From Symsagittifera roscoffensis (Eukaryota; Xenacoelomorpha; Acoela; Convolutidae), in NCBI RefSeq assembly GCF_963678635.1, contig NC_087068.1, positions 7,435,027 through 7,499,026 on the forward strand: a stretch of DNA of 64,000 nucleotides, written 5' to 3'. The position numbers and the translations under genes are program-made. Below are positions 1-12,600 of this stretch, piece after piece; the stretch's first letter is position 1; each line of letters begins with the position of its first letter. The notes beneath the pieces were generated by a model. The model did no database searches. It had not been told where the DNA came from and saw nothing but the letters and a program-made list of their open reading frames with translations.

Positions 1-208
1 CTGGTGATCTTTGACGTCCCAGGCGTATTCGCTACCTCCAGACTTAGTTTGCCGGAGACATTTGGAAATTGGAATTCATAATGAACCAAGTGATTCTGTT
101 AAACAAGTTGTTAACCCGAAAAAAGTATATATTCTGATTTAATAACGCTTCCAAACGCTGTCGTAATGAGGCATTCAGACAGCTTAAATGAACCTATAAT
201 GCGCAAAC

Positions 209-620
209 CTTGCTTCGATGCTTCTCTCGATGCTACCGGCTGCTCCTTCAACTTCTCTTCTTTCACATCTGATCCATTCTGATGTCCTTTACCTCTTGAT
301 GCATCTGTTTTATTTACTTTTGTTGTCGTTGTTGATACTGGAGTTGTAGTTATAGTGTTGAAGGAACTGTTTAGAGAGTCACTATCCGCCCCACTTGCCT
401 CTGAAGTACAGTCGACATCCCCGATGGGCATTCGGAATGAACCTGAATTCCCGTTAACACTCTCATCTCTATGGTCATGCAAAGACCCTTTGGATCCTCT
501 ACCCGTTGAAGTCAGATCCTGCACTCCTTTGGCTGAACTTTGAGCGTTGGCTTTCGCCTCCGCTCTTTTAGCAGCTTCCCGTTTCTCGATCTTCTCGTAA
601 CACTTGCTCTCTATCTCCAG
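209..620 (-). CDS. FAM193-like gene, exon 15
   Basis: Acceptor TTTTTCCAG. It opens with a charged helix (LEIESKCYEKIEKREAAKR) then Ser/Asn/Thr-rich low complexity. A donor GTTTGC after position 209 would continue the gene; read through, the frame instead stops at 111. I favour splicing. Possible acceptors for the next exon lie within the first 61 bases but none is convincing. Confidence 0.6.
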
Positions 621-3600
621 CTGGAAAAACAAAATATAAATGGCGGTTGCTCAACAAACAGCCATATCTTGAAGCCGAAATTACGTAATCTACATCAGAA
701 TTACGTAACAATTGCATAACAACAAAGACAATCTGTTGTTATATTGCATAAAAAAATCAATTTTCGGTTTGTTGGAATAGTAATCTTATTTTCCGTTAGT
801 TGGCCCTTCGTCTTGTTGGCCTTTCACCATATAGAACTTAATTTAACTTCGATTATCGTCTTAATAATCATTAACGGCAATGTCATAGTTACCTTTTTGG
901 CCTGCATTTGTTCCAGGTACTCCTTCAGAGACTTTCGCAGTGCCTCCTGATCCCGCTGCAGACTATCGTCCAAACCCTCCTCCTCGTCTTCATTTTCTTC
1001 CTCATCATCATCTTTTTTCTTCCCATTATCTGCAAAATAACTTTATTTTCAACAACAAAATAAATAATTATTTGAAATTTTCACCGATTCAACATGGAAG
1101 AGGCTAAACTTGAAATATATTGGCACACATTCCGTTAATATCAACCTGAGTTTTGCGCATAATTTCTCATGCTTACTAAGCAGAGCTATAACCTTTTGGC
1201 AATTGGCTTTTAAAGAACATGAACGAGTCTTGACAAAATATTTATTTTATTGACCTTCGCCTTCACTCCTTTCATGTTGCTTCACTCCTTTACTCTCTGT
1301 CTTCGCAGAAGTAATGGACTCTGATGGGTTCGAACCCCTGTTCTCCTCGGTAGTATCTTCTGCCTCCGCACACAGACTCTGCAGGATGTTATTGATGTCC
1401 GCAATGCTACTGTCTAACTTCTTTCTCTACAAGCAACATATAAAAGATTATCAAAAACTTTCATTCATACATCGAATTTCGAGAAAAAATGATCAACAAC
1501 CTAAGTTTACTACAAAATAAGATACAAAAATCTAAATAATCTTTCACACAGAGGCGAAGCTGCACTTCGCCAACACCTAGCGAGAACGTCAAAAAAGCTT
1601 CATGAAGTGAAATAAGAAAATATAGAAATCAGCCTTGAATTAGTTTAACTTTACTACGTATCGGATTCGAACCTGTTACCTCGAGATTTGGAGTCTCACG
1701 CCCTAGCCTCTCGGCCACGAACGCTTAACAACCGGCAAACACTAGTTACCATTCAAGCAGCTACATATGCTAACAAATTGCCAATGCTGTGCAGCAAAAA
1801 TTGCACCAAATATAAATAGACACAAATTTGCAAGTAATCGTTTGGAATATAACAAACTGAAGGCATCTACACTAATTTTGCATGTGAAAAAAAATGGAAA
1901 GTTTAAAACAACATTATTTATAAATTATGCATTTCGAAAAATTGCTTTATTATTATCTTGTTATATTTTTATTATTGTTATGTTGCTCATTTGCTGAATT
2001 TAAGCAGAGGCGAAGCTGCGCTACCCAAACACTTGCGAGAACACGACCAAAAAGCAGCTCTAGCATGTGAAACAAGAAAAAGGTAGAAATAAGACTCGAA
2101 TTAGCAAACACTCGGCTAACTGTCGGATTCGAATCGGCAACCTAGATAATTTGAGTCTCACTCACTAACCACTCAGCCACGGTTGCTTAAATTCTCCAAA
2201 AAACTGGCCACCAATAGAGCAGCTACATATGCTTATAAATTGCCAATTCGATGCAGCAAAAGTAGTACCAAATAGAAAAAGACAAGACGCAATTTTGCAT
2301 GTAATAAATTGGAAAGCAGAAAGCCAAATTATGTATGAATTATGCATTTCAAAAAAATAGCGAGATACATTGAGTTGGAAAACTTCTGAAAACAAGAGTT
2401 TTATAATTGTACTGCTCTTTGAAACAAATATTTGTTTTCGGTTCATTTGATGAATTAAAAAGCCATCAGCTGCGTTAACTTTTTACCAATCAATGACAAA
2501 GCTCCTATACATTAAACTGCAACCACAGCCTACCGATTCAAGTGCCACCAAAAGTAGCATTTTATTTGGGACTTAGTTTGGAAAAAAAAAGAAAGATCGT
2601 ACTAATACACTTGGCTTCGCAAGTGTAAAAAGGCATCAACTGCGTTAAGTTATTACTTTTTGAACGTCAAAGCACATGCTATCAAAAAGCAGTAAAGGTG
2701 TCAAAAGAAAGACCAATATTTGCGACTTAGGTTAGAAAAAAATAGTCGTTGTATAACAGTAAAACTCACTCAAGTTAGCTAGTGTAATAAAGCCCATATT
2801 TCTGAGCCCTTCTTCAGTGCGCGAAAACGCAACCGATTCTAACCCAGTCAAAGCGGATTCTTTCAACCAATATTTTTTTGCGAAACGAGAGCCAATGCTA
2901 AGTTGAAGTCATTCGGCATTTGATTTTATTTGGAATAAAATTTTGATAAACATATTGGTAGCGATTTTCTAAATTCTGAGTTTTTCCTTACCCAACTGGG
3001 ATCCAATCCCAGAGAAGCCGTTTTCTTTTTCTCTTGATCCTTTGCCTTATCATCAGTTGTCACTTTCTCTTTCCTATCGTCATCGTCTGCAATTTCACCT
3101 GAAGATGCTTCATTTTTTGCGGCATATACATACGGCGTCAGGTCTTCGAAATCGTCATCGACTCCTTCGTTAGAGTCTTCAAAGTCGTGCATCGGGGGCA
3201 GACAAGTGGGCAGAGGGGGTCTAAATCGGATGGATGAGGGCGGAGGGGGAGGCACGAAAGGAGGGAACACAAGTCGACGAGAACCAAATACCTGGAAAAT
3301 TCAATATGTTGCTGACATACTGATGTCGTTCACAAATGTTCATGATAACTAAACATTGCTTTACAAAAACTCGTCTCACAGAAATAGATTGCCTTTCAAA
3401 AGAAGTATATTGACTTATAAAAGGAGAAAAAAATTCTTTTGTAGTCGTTTACTGTAAAGGAACATCATTAGACCCACGATTGAACAAACTACTCGTTCAT
3501 TTTAAGCTTGTTTTCTTCGTCCAGTTTAATCAATTCATTTTTAGCGTCTGCAAATAATTGCTATGTAGTTGTTGTTTAACTCTTAAAGGTTACAGAAACC

Positions 3601-6600
3601 GGTCCAAAACTCCCACTTTAGCTGAAAATGTAGACATTTAACTTACGTCCACTTCAGTCTCTGGTTCGAGTAGAAATGGATTATTGCTCATCAGAAGAGT
3701 ATCATCTCCACTTCCATAGTCATTCATGTCATCAACATCCCCACTCATCAAGTCCATAGTCACCGCATTTATTCCCATTACACTCCGCGCATGTGGGTTG
3801 TCTCCACAGAAAGAAGAAGAGGAGGACGAGGAGGATGATGAGAAGAGATCCTCGGCAGGCAGTCCTCTGGCTCTGCAGACCGGACACTCACACGTGTCAT
3901 CAACACTCTCCTTATGGATATCCTCTTCACCTTCACATCTCTCTTTCTCCTCAGTTCCTGCTTCGGATAATTCTCTTCTACACCTACAACCCAATATCAA
4001 TTTTAATCAACGAGAGCAATTCGCCCACCTCTACTTAATTGAATCTGGGATCCAGAAAGGCTCCCGGAATTTTTTAAGATTGTGTCCTGCGAACTTAATG
4101 AAACATTTTAGGCTGGGAGCTTTTGGATGGTCAAACAGAACTGTGGGAGTTACCAAATACCTCCAAAAAATCCAAGTAACTAAGGAGCTTAGTTCCATCA
4201 ATAATTCTCCTACCTAAGCTTGAAGATGGTCGAAAATTTGACCTTTCTAGGGTTACCTGTTTTCTTTATTTTCCTCTTCCTCCATCATCATCTGTCCTTC
4301 TGTCTCCACTTCCTCCTCCTCCTGCTGCACATTATGTATGGCCACAGTGGCTTCCTGGAGGTCACTCATGATTTCTTTGATAGTGGCCACCCTCTCCTCC
4401 ATTGTCATGTTACACCTGGCCACGTACTCCATCTGCACAAATAAATATAAAAGCTCTAATTCAACTTGCAGAGAAACCTGAAAAAGCATGATTCCATTTT
4501 TTCATTAGCCCGACCCTACTCACTGCAGTCGCATCCTGGGGGAGGGGTGTCATCCATTTCGCCGTATCCGTTCCCACCTTGACGAGGCGGATGACATCGG
4601 AACCCTGCGACACAAGTGAGACGCGGGATTCCATCCCTGCAACTTTTGATACCATTTTACACACATCCATTTTCGAAGTTTTTTCACAATTTCTTTTACA
4701 TGTTAGTCTTTTCAGTGCATGGGAGAGAGCTCGGAAAATCAAATCTGTCGATCTAAAAAGAGTTTTCTAAAAAATTTACCTCTGTACCTTTGATTCCCCC
4801 TATGAGCAAGTTAGTACCGGTTTATTTATTTAAAGAATTTTGCAACAAAGACTTCTCTGAAACATTGTCGAATCATGACTGCTGAAATGTCATTTCACCT
4901 TTTTTCGTTCTTCTCTAATAGCAATCTCAACATCTGTATCTTCTCTTCTGATATCCTTTCCATTAGTATTACTTTTGTAAGACTGCGGAGACTTCGAGCT
5001 CTTGGTAGAGGCTCTGGGAGTGAGTTGAGTACAGAGTCTTCTCTCAACTTCTCTCTCCCTCTCACTCCGTCTTTTCTCTCGATCCAAATCTACTCCAGCA
5101 TCTCCACCAGCTCCAGTTGGATTTCCCGATACCTATAAAGAAACATATGGGCCTTTATTTATTGTTATCCGAAACACCCAACTAAACGTTGTTATCTGAA
5201 ATGCCATAACATTTGCTTTTTGTGTAATTCTGTTTTGTGAAAAATTTTCGAAGGCAGGGGGTATCTTTCGTTCTTCTTATCGACAAAACTCCTCTCTGGT
5301 GACAATGAGACAGGTATTCAACTGTTCTTGCTTCATTCCAAAAAGCAATGCAAAGCTGCAAAAAAGTTAGTTGTTTTCATCCTTGAAATTTCGGTTTCAA
5401 AACTAAATCTTGCGCGTTTCAAAAAGATCGTTGAACTTGAAAATGAAGATTGAGATTCTAAAGATCGTATTGAATTGAAGTTAATTTCTATTGAAACATC
5501 TGTATCAATTATTCGTTTGGAGATAAACAAAATGAAAGAAATATGTTAAAGAGTCTCTTCCACAGATAGAGTAAGACATCAAGTGCAAAGCTGAAAAAAG
5601 GGGATAAACTGATTCTTTCAGCAACTGTGTTGTTTCGGTTCTCCGGTTCTCACTCCAGATAATGCTGGAAGCAAAAAAAAATGCCCATAAACCAAATCTC
5701 CGATGTTGATAGAATTCGTAATCCTATCAAAACGAACAGACAGCCCACGTCCAATTCAGGCGACAATACTGGCACAAAGCGGTCGCGAGATGATGATAAA
5801 CGAGTGAAATATTTTGGGATAAATTTTCCAGCAAACAAGAGTCAGTATTGGCAAAATCCTAGACATGGAAAGTAGCAAATGAGTTGAACTATGTATCAAA
5901 CATGAACTGAAGCTTTCTGTTAACCCAATAGATAAACTTTCCGTGAACTGAAAAGCTACTGCAGTATTGATGAATTAATAAAGGAGCAAACAATGGATGC
6001 GTTTCCTTTCAACTACCTTGATTGGCATTAAAGATGCCGATTAGAAATAAGACGCGGTATTGAAGCTTTTTAAATTGTTTTTCTGATTAAATTTTGCTTG
6101 AAAAATTAGGTTCATGCAATCAGGAAGTTTCCTTTCTTGTGAGTGAATTTCCAAATTTCTACTCTATAAACAATTACTACTTTATCTGCAGTTATGACTT
6201 TTATGATGATTATTAAACCATTATCATGAAAGGTGAGGTAAATTCATGGAAAGCAAATAAATCATTTAGAAAAGATAATATATGTACTGTACGTGATTTT
6301 CAGCGACAGCTTAATTTATACACAAATGAAGTTTCTTGCGATTTTCAACATCTAACTTCAGTTAATTGGCTTTTAAAAACAAATAAAACATGGTATCTTT
6401 ACGCAATTTATGGCGGAATACACAAGAAATACAGTTAATAGAGAAACTTTTTTCAATTTAAAGCAAAAAGTTCCAGGTTCAAAGATATGAATAAAACTAT
6501 GATAAGGTCAAGGTCAAACTCGTTTTTCACGATTTTCAAGCGTTGAACACTTTTGACAAACAACAGTGAAATTTATCTAAATAAAAACTATTTTAAAAGC

Positions 6601-9600
6601 AAGAGCTCACTATACGATGACGAAAACGAACTGCAAAAGAATGCGAAGCAAACTCAGTGAAAATTGATACTTGTTTTATGCTTCAAAAGATCAGATCAAT
6701 ATCTCAAAATTTTAATGAATTAGAACATATTTTTACTTCTAGAGACAAAACAATAGTAATACTGTATTATAGAGACAAAACAATAGTAATACCACTAACA
6801 GACTTGGACAACAGAAATCACCCATTTAGGAAACTTCTCTCTGGAAGATTATCATGAACCGGTAACAGAAAATAGATCATACAGAAGCTGTGGTGTAGGT
6901 ATTTGCATATCGAAAAATTATAATTTTAACAAAACAGCTGAATTCACCGATGATCTTTTACAAACTTTGAGAATTTCTACTAAATGCAAAGCTAAAAAAC
7001 TGAAATGTACAGTAAAATATAAAGCACCGCAAATGAATTCCAACAGTTTATTGGAAAATGTTAGCGATTCACTCACTTATCTGAAAAAAAAAGTGATAGA
7101 TAAAATCACAAGGTATGTGGTGATTTTATCCTTGATTTATTATAAAACAGTTAAGAAAAAATTCAACAATCTCAAATGTTTTTGAAGTTTCACTTAAAAG
7201 AAATAATCAACCACACCCTACACAATTATATATAATGAGTAAAACAGCTATTGATGTTTTATTTTGTAACGAAATGCCAAGTTCAAAAGTTATGACATAT
7301 CAGATCATAAAATGTTTATCTTAAACACTTACAACCTATTTTAAAGAAAAACATGAAAACACTTATGAACCAAAACTCAGAGCGTGGGAATTTTTTTTAA
7401 AAAGAAGATAGGCTCCTTATTTTCAACTTTTGGAATGAATTTCGAAAACGAAATTTGCTATATAATGAAAAAAAATGAAAACGCGATAGAAAACTTAAAT
7501 GAAATACTCTAATGAACAAATATTTTCCTTTAAAAAGAAACAAACTTTGCTCGTATTTCGATAAAAAACAATACAATTTTTATCGTACCGAACAGCTAGA
7601 ATCAAGCAAATTTAAAAATCAAGATCAAAGAAACGTTTTATAGGGAGGACAAATCAGAATTTTACCTTTGTCAAAGTCAAACTATGACAAAAAAAAACAA
7701 AGAGCAAAGAACTTTAAAAGTATTTAATGGACTGACAAGCAGCAGCGAAACCGACTCAATATATCAATGTGGCTTACAAGTAGACGAATTGAAGAATTTT
7801 GTACCAGTGATGCCAAACCTAGCTGAAAAAATACAATAACACAAATTTCAACACTGAAAAGGCCAACTCAGAATCAATAGTTGTCAGTTTCACTACTGAT
7901 AAAGAAGTGTTCAGCTTTTCAATAAACTGATTGGGAATCTTATTAATTTGGGTCAGGGTTGGCATGTTATTTAACATTGAATTTAACTTACAGTGTTATT
8001 TATAATTTCTAACAGTGATGTTAGCTATTTCTTAGAAATATGAGTAATTCTTAGAAAAACACAACGCAACTATACTGCATGCTTGTTCCGAAACGATTGT
8101 AGCGAATCCCGAACGGATGAAAAAAATTTTCAAACCAATTGCAGTTTCACTTGACAAACTACAGAGCGAAAAATCTCACCTGACGTATGGGAAGCTTCGT
8201 GCTCAACTCGGCGTTGAGAAAGCCGGAAAGTTGGCGTTTCTGTTCAAGAAACTCAACTCCTGTTGATATGTTAATTTAATTAACAATTTAACAAAAATAA
8301 CATGTTTTTTTTTCGATAAACAACAGTTAGTTTGTTATTTTTGTTTTTAACTTACATTTTGCCAACCCTGATTTGGGTCATGGCAAAAATCTACTTAAAC
8401 AAAAAGCAACCATTTTCACTCCCGTGCTGATAAAAATTGCCTAGAATTGTATACATCAGAAATGCTTTCCAGCTTCCTTGAAAGTAGTGAAAGTTATATC
8501 GTTCATCAAATCTGGTTCTCGCAAAGAACCCTCAAATTATCGATCAATTTCAATTAAAATTTTCCTTGAACATAGCTGGCAAATTTAAAATACTGAATAA
8601 GGATCAATTTGTTTCAGGAAAGGACGCGGCACTGTAGATGCCATAAGGGAGATCACGAAAATGGTCAGATTAGAGTTGAGCTCAAAACCAAAAAATGACA
8701 GTACATTAGGTGATCTTTCAAACGATCTCGACACCGTTAATAATGATTTTATGGCCTGAGAGGTAAAATGTTCAAAACATTAGGTCGTAATTGACTGATA
8801 GAAAACAATAAGTTCATGTTAATGACCAAAATTCTGAACTTAATACAGATTGCAGTTTACAACAAAACTGTAATACAGATTGCAGTTTACCTCATTGGTG
8901 TTTTAGGGTCCTCTTATTCATTATCTACATCAATGATTTACAACAAAGGACCAGTTAAGTGCCCTCAATCATAAGTTGTCATGTTTGTCGGTGATTGTAA
9001 TATAACCATCTCAACAATCTATAACAAGCTCAACAAACAACAACAACGACTTTAACAAGGATTTAGATAGTGCTAAAATATTGTTGCAAGAGAACCTTAG
9101 ATATGTCGATTCGCTTAATTTTCAAAGCAACTGCCAAAGTCAACTCTAAGACTAGCGATATTACCAAAAATCACGAGTCTGAGTATCAACTCAGGAATTT
9201 GGAGAACATTAGCTCGAGCTCATCTGAATCTTAGGGCATTGTATTTGACGCAAATCTTAATTAGAAGGAGACGTTTGACAAAAATCAAAAATAAAGTACC
9301 AAGTCAGAATCTGTTTTCGAGAGTAAGATTTTATTTAAATCATACACATCTTCTAAAATTTATGAAACCTATATTAAACTTAACATACAAAATCGAGCGC
9401 TATTAAAGCAAACAAAATGGACTTGATGAAATGAGAAAACCAACAAAAGTTGATTTGAAAAAAAAAGTTGACAGCATACGTCATTTACGAGATCAGCACA
9501 AGTTATGCAATGTAGGAGAGTTGCATATAGACGAAAATATGAAAACTATGGTTAAGCAATACGAAAAAATGTCTCATCTGAGGAAACAAATTTAAATGAA

Positions 9601-12600
9601 GAAGAGGTAAACAAACATTTTTGCTAGGTAATGCAAGGAAAAGAGCAGGAGCCAGTATACAAAACCATCCATGTATAAAAATGATCGTTATTTGGGCTAG
9701 GATTATCTACAACTACTTTTTCATAATGCATGGTAGCATTTTGAAAAAATATCTGGAAACTGAAGAGTCTAAGGTTGATGATTACATACATACGCTAAGA
9801 GATCTAAATATTTGCGGTAATGGTAAGCTACTAAGTCTTTTTTGGCGACTTTTACCCTAATTAGTTATATTTCATGGTTAAAAAAAGATTTTTTCTTTTT
9901 AATGAAAAAAAATTCACTCGACAAGCAAACTTGCCGTTTTGGAATTCTATCAAGGATGCAGTTAAAAATAGCTGGATTTTTTCTTTATGTAATAACTGCT
10001 TTCTTGAAAGTTTAATGGTTACTATTCTGAACTAACTTGAATTGTGCCGCCTTAAATTGCGTCTAGTTTACAGAGACGTAAAGCTGATTTTTGCAATCAC
10101 TTGCTATACAACGCAAGCTCAGTATTGCAAGCTAGCGAATAGAAAATTAGACTGAAATATTAAAGAAAAAACTAATAATTTTTGGGAGAAATTGAAAATA
10201 AATTCAGAAAAACAGTCGAAAACACAAACACCAGCATTAAATAAGCCGTTTGTTCTAAGCAAGCGACACCTAAGCCGACAAGTGGAAAGACGTCCATTGA
10301 GCTGAAAACAAAAAAAATGCCATGAGAAATTGTTGCCATAAAAAATTTTGAGAAATTAAGTTAAAAACTTGCAACAGAAACTACCCGAAAATCAATCATT
10401 TTTTATTCATCAGTTATATAAATCAATTATATGATTCAATTTTTGCCTTTGAAGCGACACAAAATGAGGTAGCTAAGCCAAAAAAAACCGAAACTATTCA
10501 GGCCGAATAAAGCTTTTTAGAGCAAAAAAAGGAAAACCAAGGAAAATATACATCGAAGAGGTATTAATTATACAAATTGCATCAGTACGCCAAAGACACT
10601 TGCATCTACGATGAAACTGTTGACAACACAAGAAAATTAATAACTGAGGCAACTAAAATGACAAAACATAAGCATACAAACAAAAACCCGACAATTTTGT
10701 TTTTCCCGGAACAAATTCCCGATTACTTATATACTGAAAAAAAGCAGGGCCCGACAGGGACTCCAACACCGGACCCTAGGGTACAGAGGCATCCGCGTTA
10801 CATCTAGGCCAGGTAGAAAACGGTCTCGAAGGTTCACTAACAAAGCAACTTCACAATTTCTTGCAGATGGTTAAGAAAAATTGTTTACGGAAAAAGTCTA
10901 GTTACTGATAACAAGACACTTGCTCACGCAAGTGTATAAAACCTCTAACTCATCTAAATTGGCTCCTTTCAACTTTCCCCCCACATTTGAATTTCAGTTT
11001 TGAAAAACTAACTTTACGTTGTCATAATGTAATGAAATTTTGCATGGTGAAAAACTGACTATTGTGAACACATTTTTTCTTCATACCTTACATCGTTAAG
11101 TCACGCATGCAGCCATAATAACACGTAAAAGAACTAAAAAAAATTAAAATGTGGGGGCCCCAAAGTTTGTTATAACTTGCCTCTGTTTGAGATTTCTGTT
11201 TCTTCTCTGCCTTGTTTGTGATATCGAAATCGCCATAATTCTCTAGCTCTTCCGGAAAGTCACTGAAAAACAAATTTCTAAATTCAGTTAACGTTTGGGC
11301 ACGACAACGAAAGACTGCAATCAAAGTTATAATCTGCATTTATTTAGGGACTAAAAAACAACTGTTTTACCCCAAATAACTCATTACTTTTTACAATCCC
11401 CGATAAAAACACCTTCAAAAAGAGTAAAAATAACAAGACGCTCCTAGCAAAAACCTCACATGAACGGATCCATAGACAAATGCGGCCGAGGCCTGTCTAG
11501 TATTCTTGTCCTGGGCGAGTTTATCTTCGGATCCTCATTGTGTGACCCGTCTAGATCCGAGTCCGAGTCAGTACTACTTGAAACACTGGGCGGCCTAATC
11601 GCCTCCAGACATGCCGTGATCCTAGGTCGTAGTGATTGGTTCGCCATCAGAACATTGCCGACCTCCAGATCCTCTTCATCTTCCTCAACCTCTACGTGCG
11701 ACTGGCTCTCGGACGTTTCCAGATTACTCGGTGCCATTCGCAATGGCCTGTCAAAATTTCCAAAGTTTCTTCTTTCGTTTCCAGACAACGCTGATGATCT
11801 TCTCAAAGCATCGTCGGCGTTGTTTTGTCTCTGGGCAGGTGCTCTTGAGTTTGAGAGGGTAAATTGAGGGGGTGGGGGAGGGGGTTGGGTAAGGAGGGAG
11901 AGAGCCCTTTGGTGGTGATCGGCCTCTTCCGCCAGGATGGAAGTGTACAGACTCATGAAAGCTTTGCTGTTGCTAAAGCGACTTATCTAAAACACAATTT
12001 GGGCCATAGTACTCGCCAAATGCTACATGCGTACTGTATCCGACAATTTTGAAAGTAAACGTTATTTCAATGCCAAACACTTGAGGCATGCTAAAAACTA
12101 GGATGGATATCTATATTTGTTCTCCAAGACGTTAAAAGATGACCAAAAAATCCTCAATTATACTGTGACGATATGCACCTGTTGATGCCAGAGGAACTTG
12201 TCTCTCTGGAACGTGTCCATCTCCTGACTGAGATTGGTGGTCCTCACTTGGCTGGCGGAGAGACTGTGCTCGAACATATCCAGCAGCGCCTCCGTTTCTC
12301 CCCACACAACTCCCATTACAGTCATCTCCTCCGAGAACTCCACATATCTAGAACCGGCGGTGTTCAGTTAACTTTTTAAATCTTATTTTTTGCTTAGTTT
12401 GAGAACATGTTTTAGCCGAATTTTTTATACATCAATTCAAGAAACAATGTGTTTTCTCGAATGGTTTTCTCTGAAAGATATTTTCAAGTAGTTATAATAT
12501 TATCTTCTTGCTTATTGGGCTGTTGAAATCGGCCTTTTTGATTTAGCACAAAATATTTTAGTCCCGAAAAGAACCCGAGGTTTTCTTAGACAAACTGAAA

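Larger units (their letters stand above)
5380..9600 (+). pseudogene. Decayed LINE (ORF1-like, endonuclease, reverse transcriptase)
   Basis: Many frameshifts and stops, but the order of a non-LTR retrotransposon is readable on the plus strand. A coiled-coil ORF1-like stretch lies at about 5380-5540. Endonuclease pieces run from about 6660 to 7320: GVGICIS at 6895, a GDFILDLL-like block near 7120, and a degenerate SDHKM block near 7305. Reverse transcriptase pieces run from about 8500 to 9300: SGSRKEPSNYRSISI, KGRGTVDAI, NDLDTVN in place of KAFDTVN, a GVLGS block, FVGDCNI in place of FADD, then GIVFDANLN. A typical C-terminal part (QNRALLKQ, then SIRHLRDQHKLCNV) follows to about 9590. It lies antisense in an intron and cannot be active. 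Ends are approximate. Confidence 0.75.
5133..11180 (-). other. 6-kb intron loaded with transposon debris
   Basis: Intron 8 of the FAM193-like gene. It holds a decayed plus-strand LINE (about 5380-9600) and, inside that, a hAT-like element (7954-8370). From 9600 to 11180 I see only AT-rich sequence with short open stretches and no recognisable domain. Confidence 0.6.

Noticed and set aside
1650-1727. A functional tRNA (Leu- or Trp-like) on the minus strand
   Set aside because: The cloverleaf is incomplete and the segment recurs with a shared SINE tail at two other sites.
11460-11867. 135-codon plus-strand ORF
   Set aside because: Exact antisense shadow of exon 7 of the FAM193-like gene, which has splice signals and phase support.
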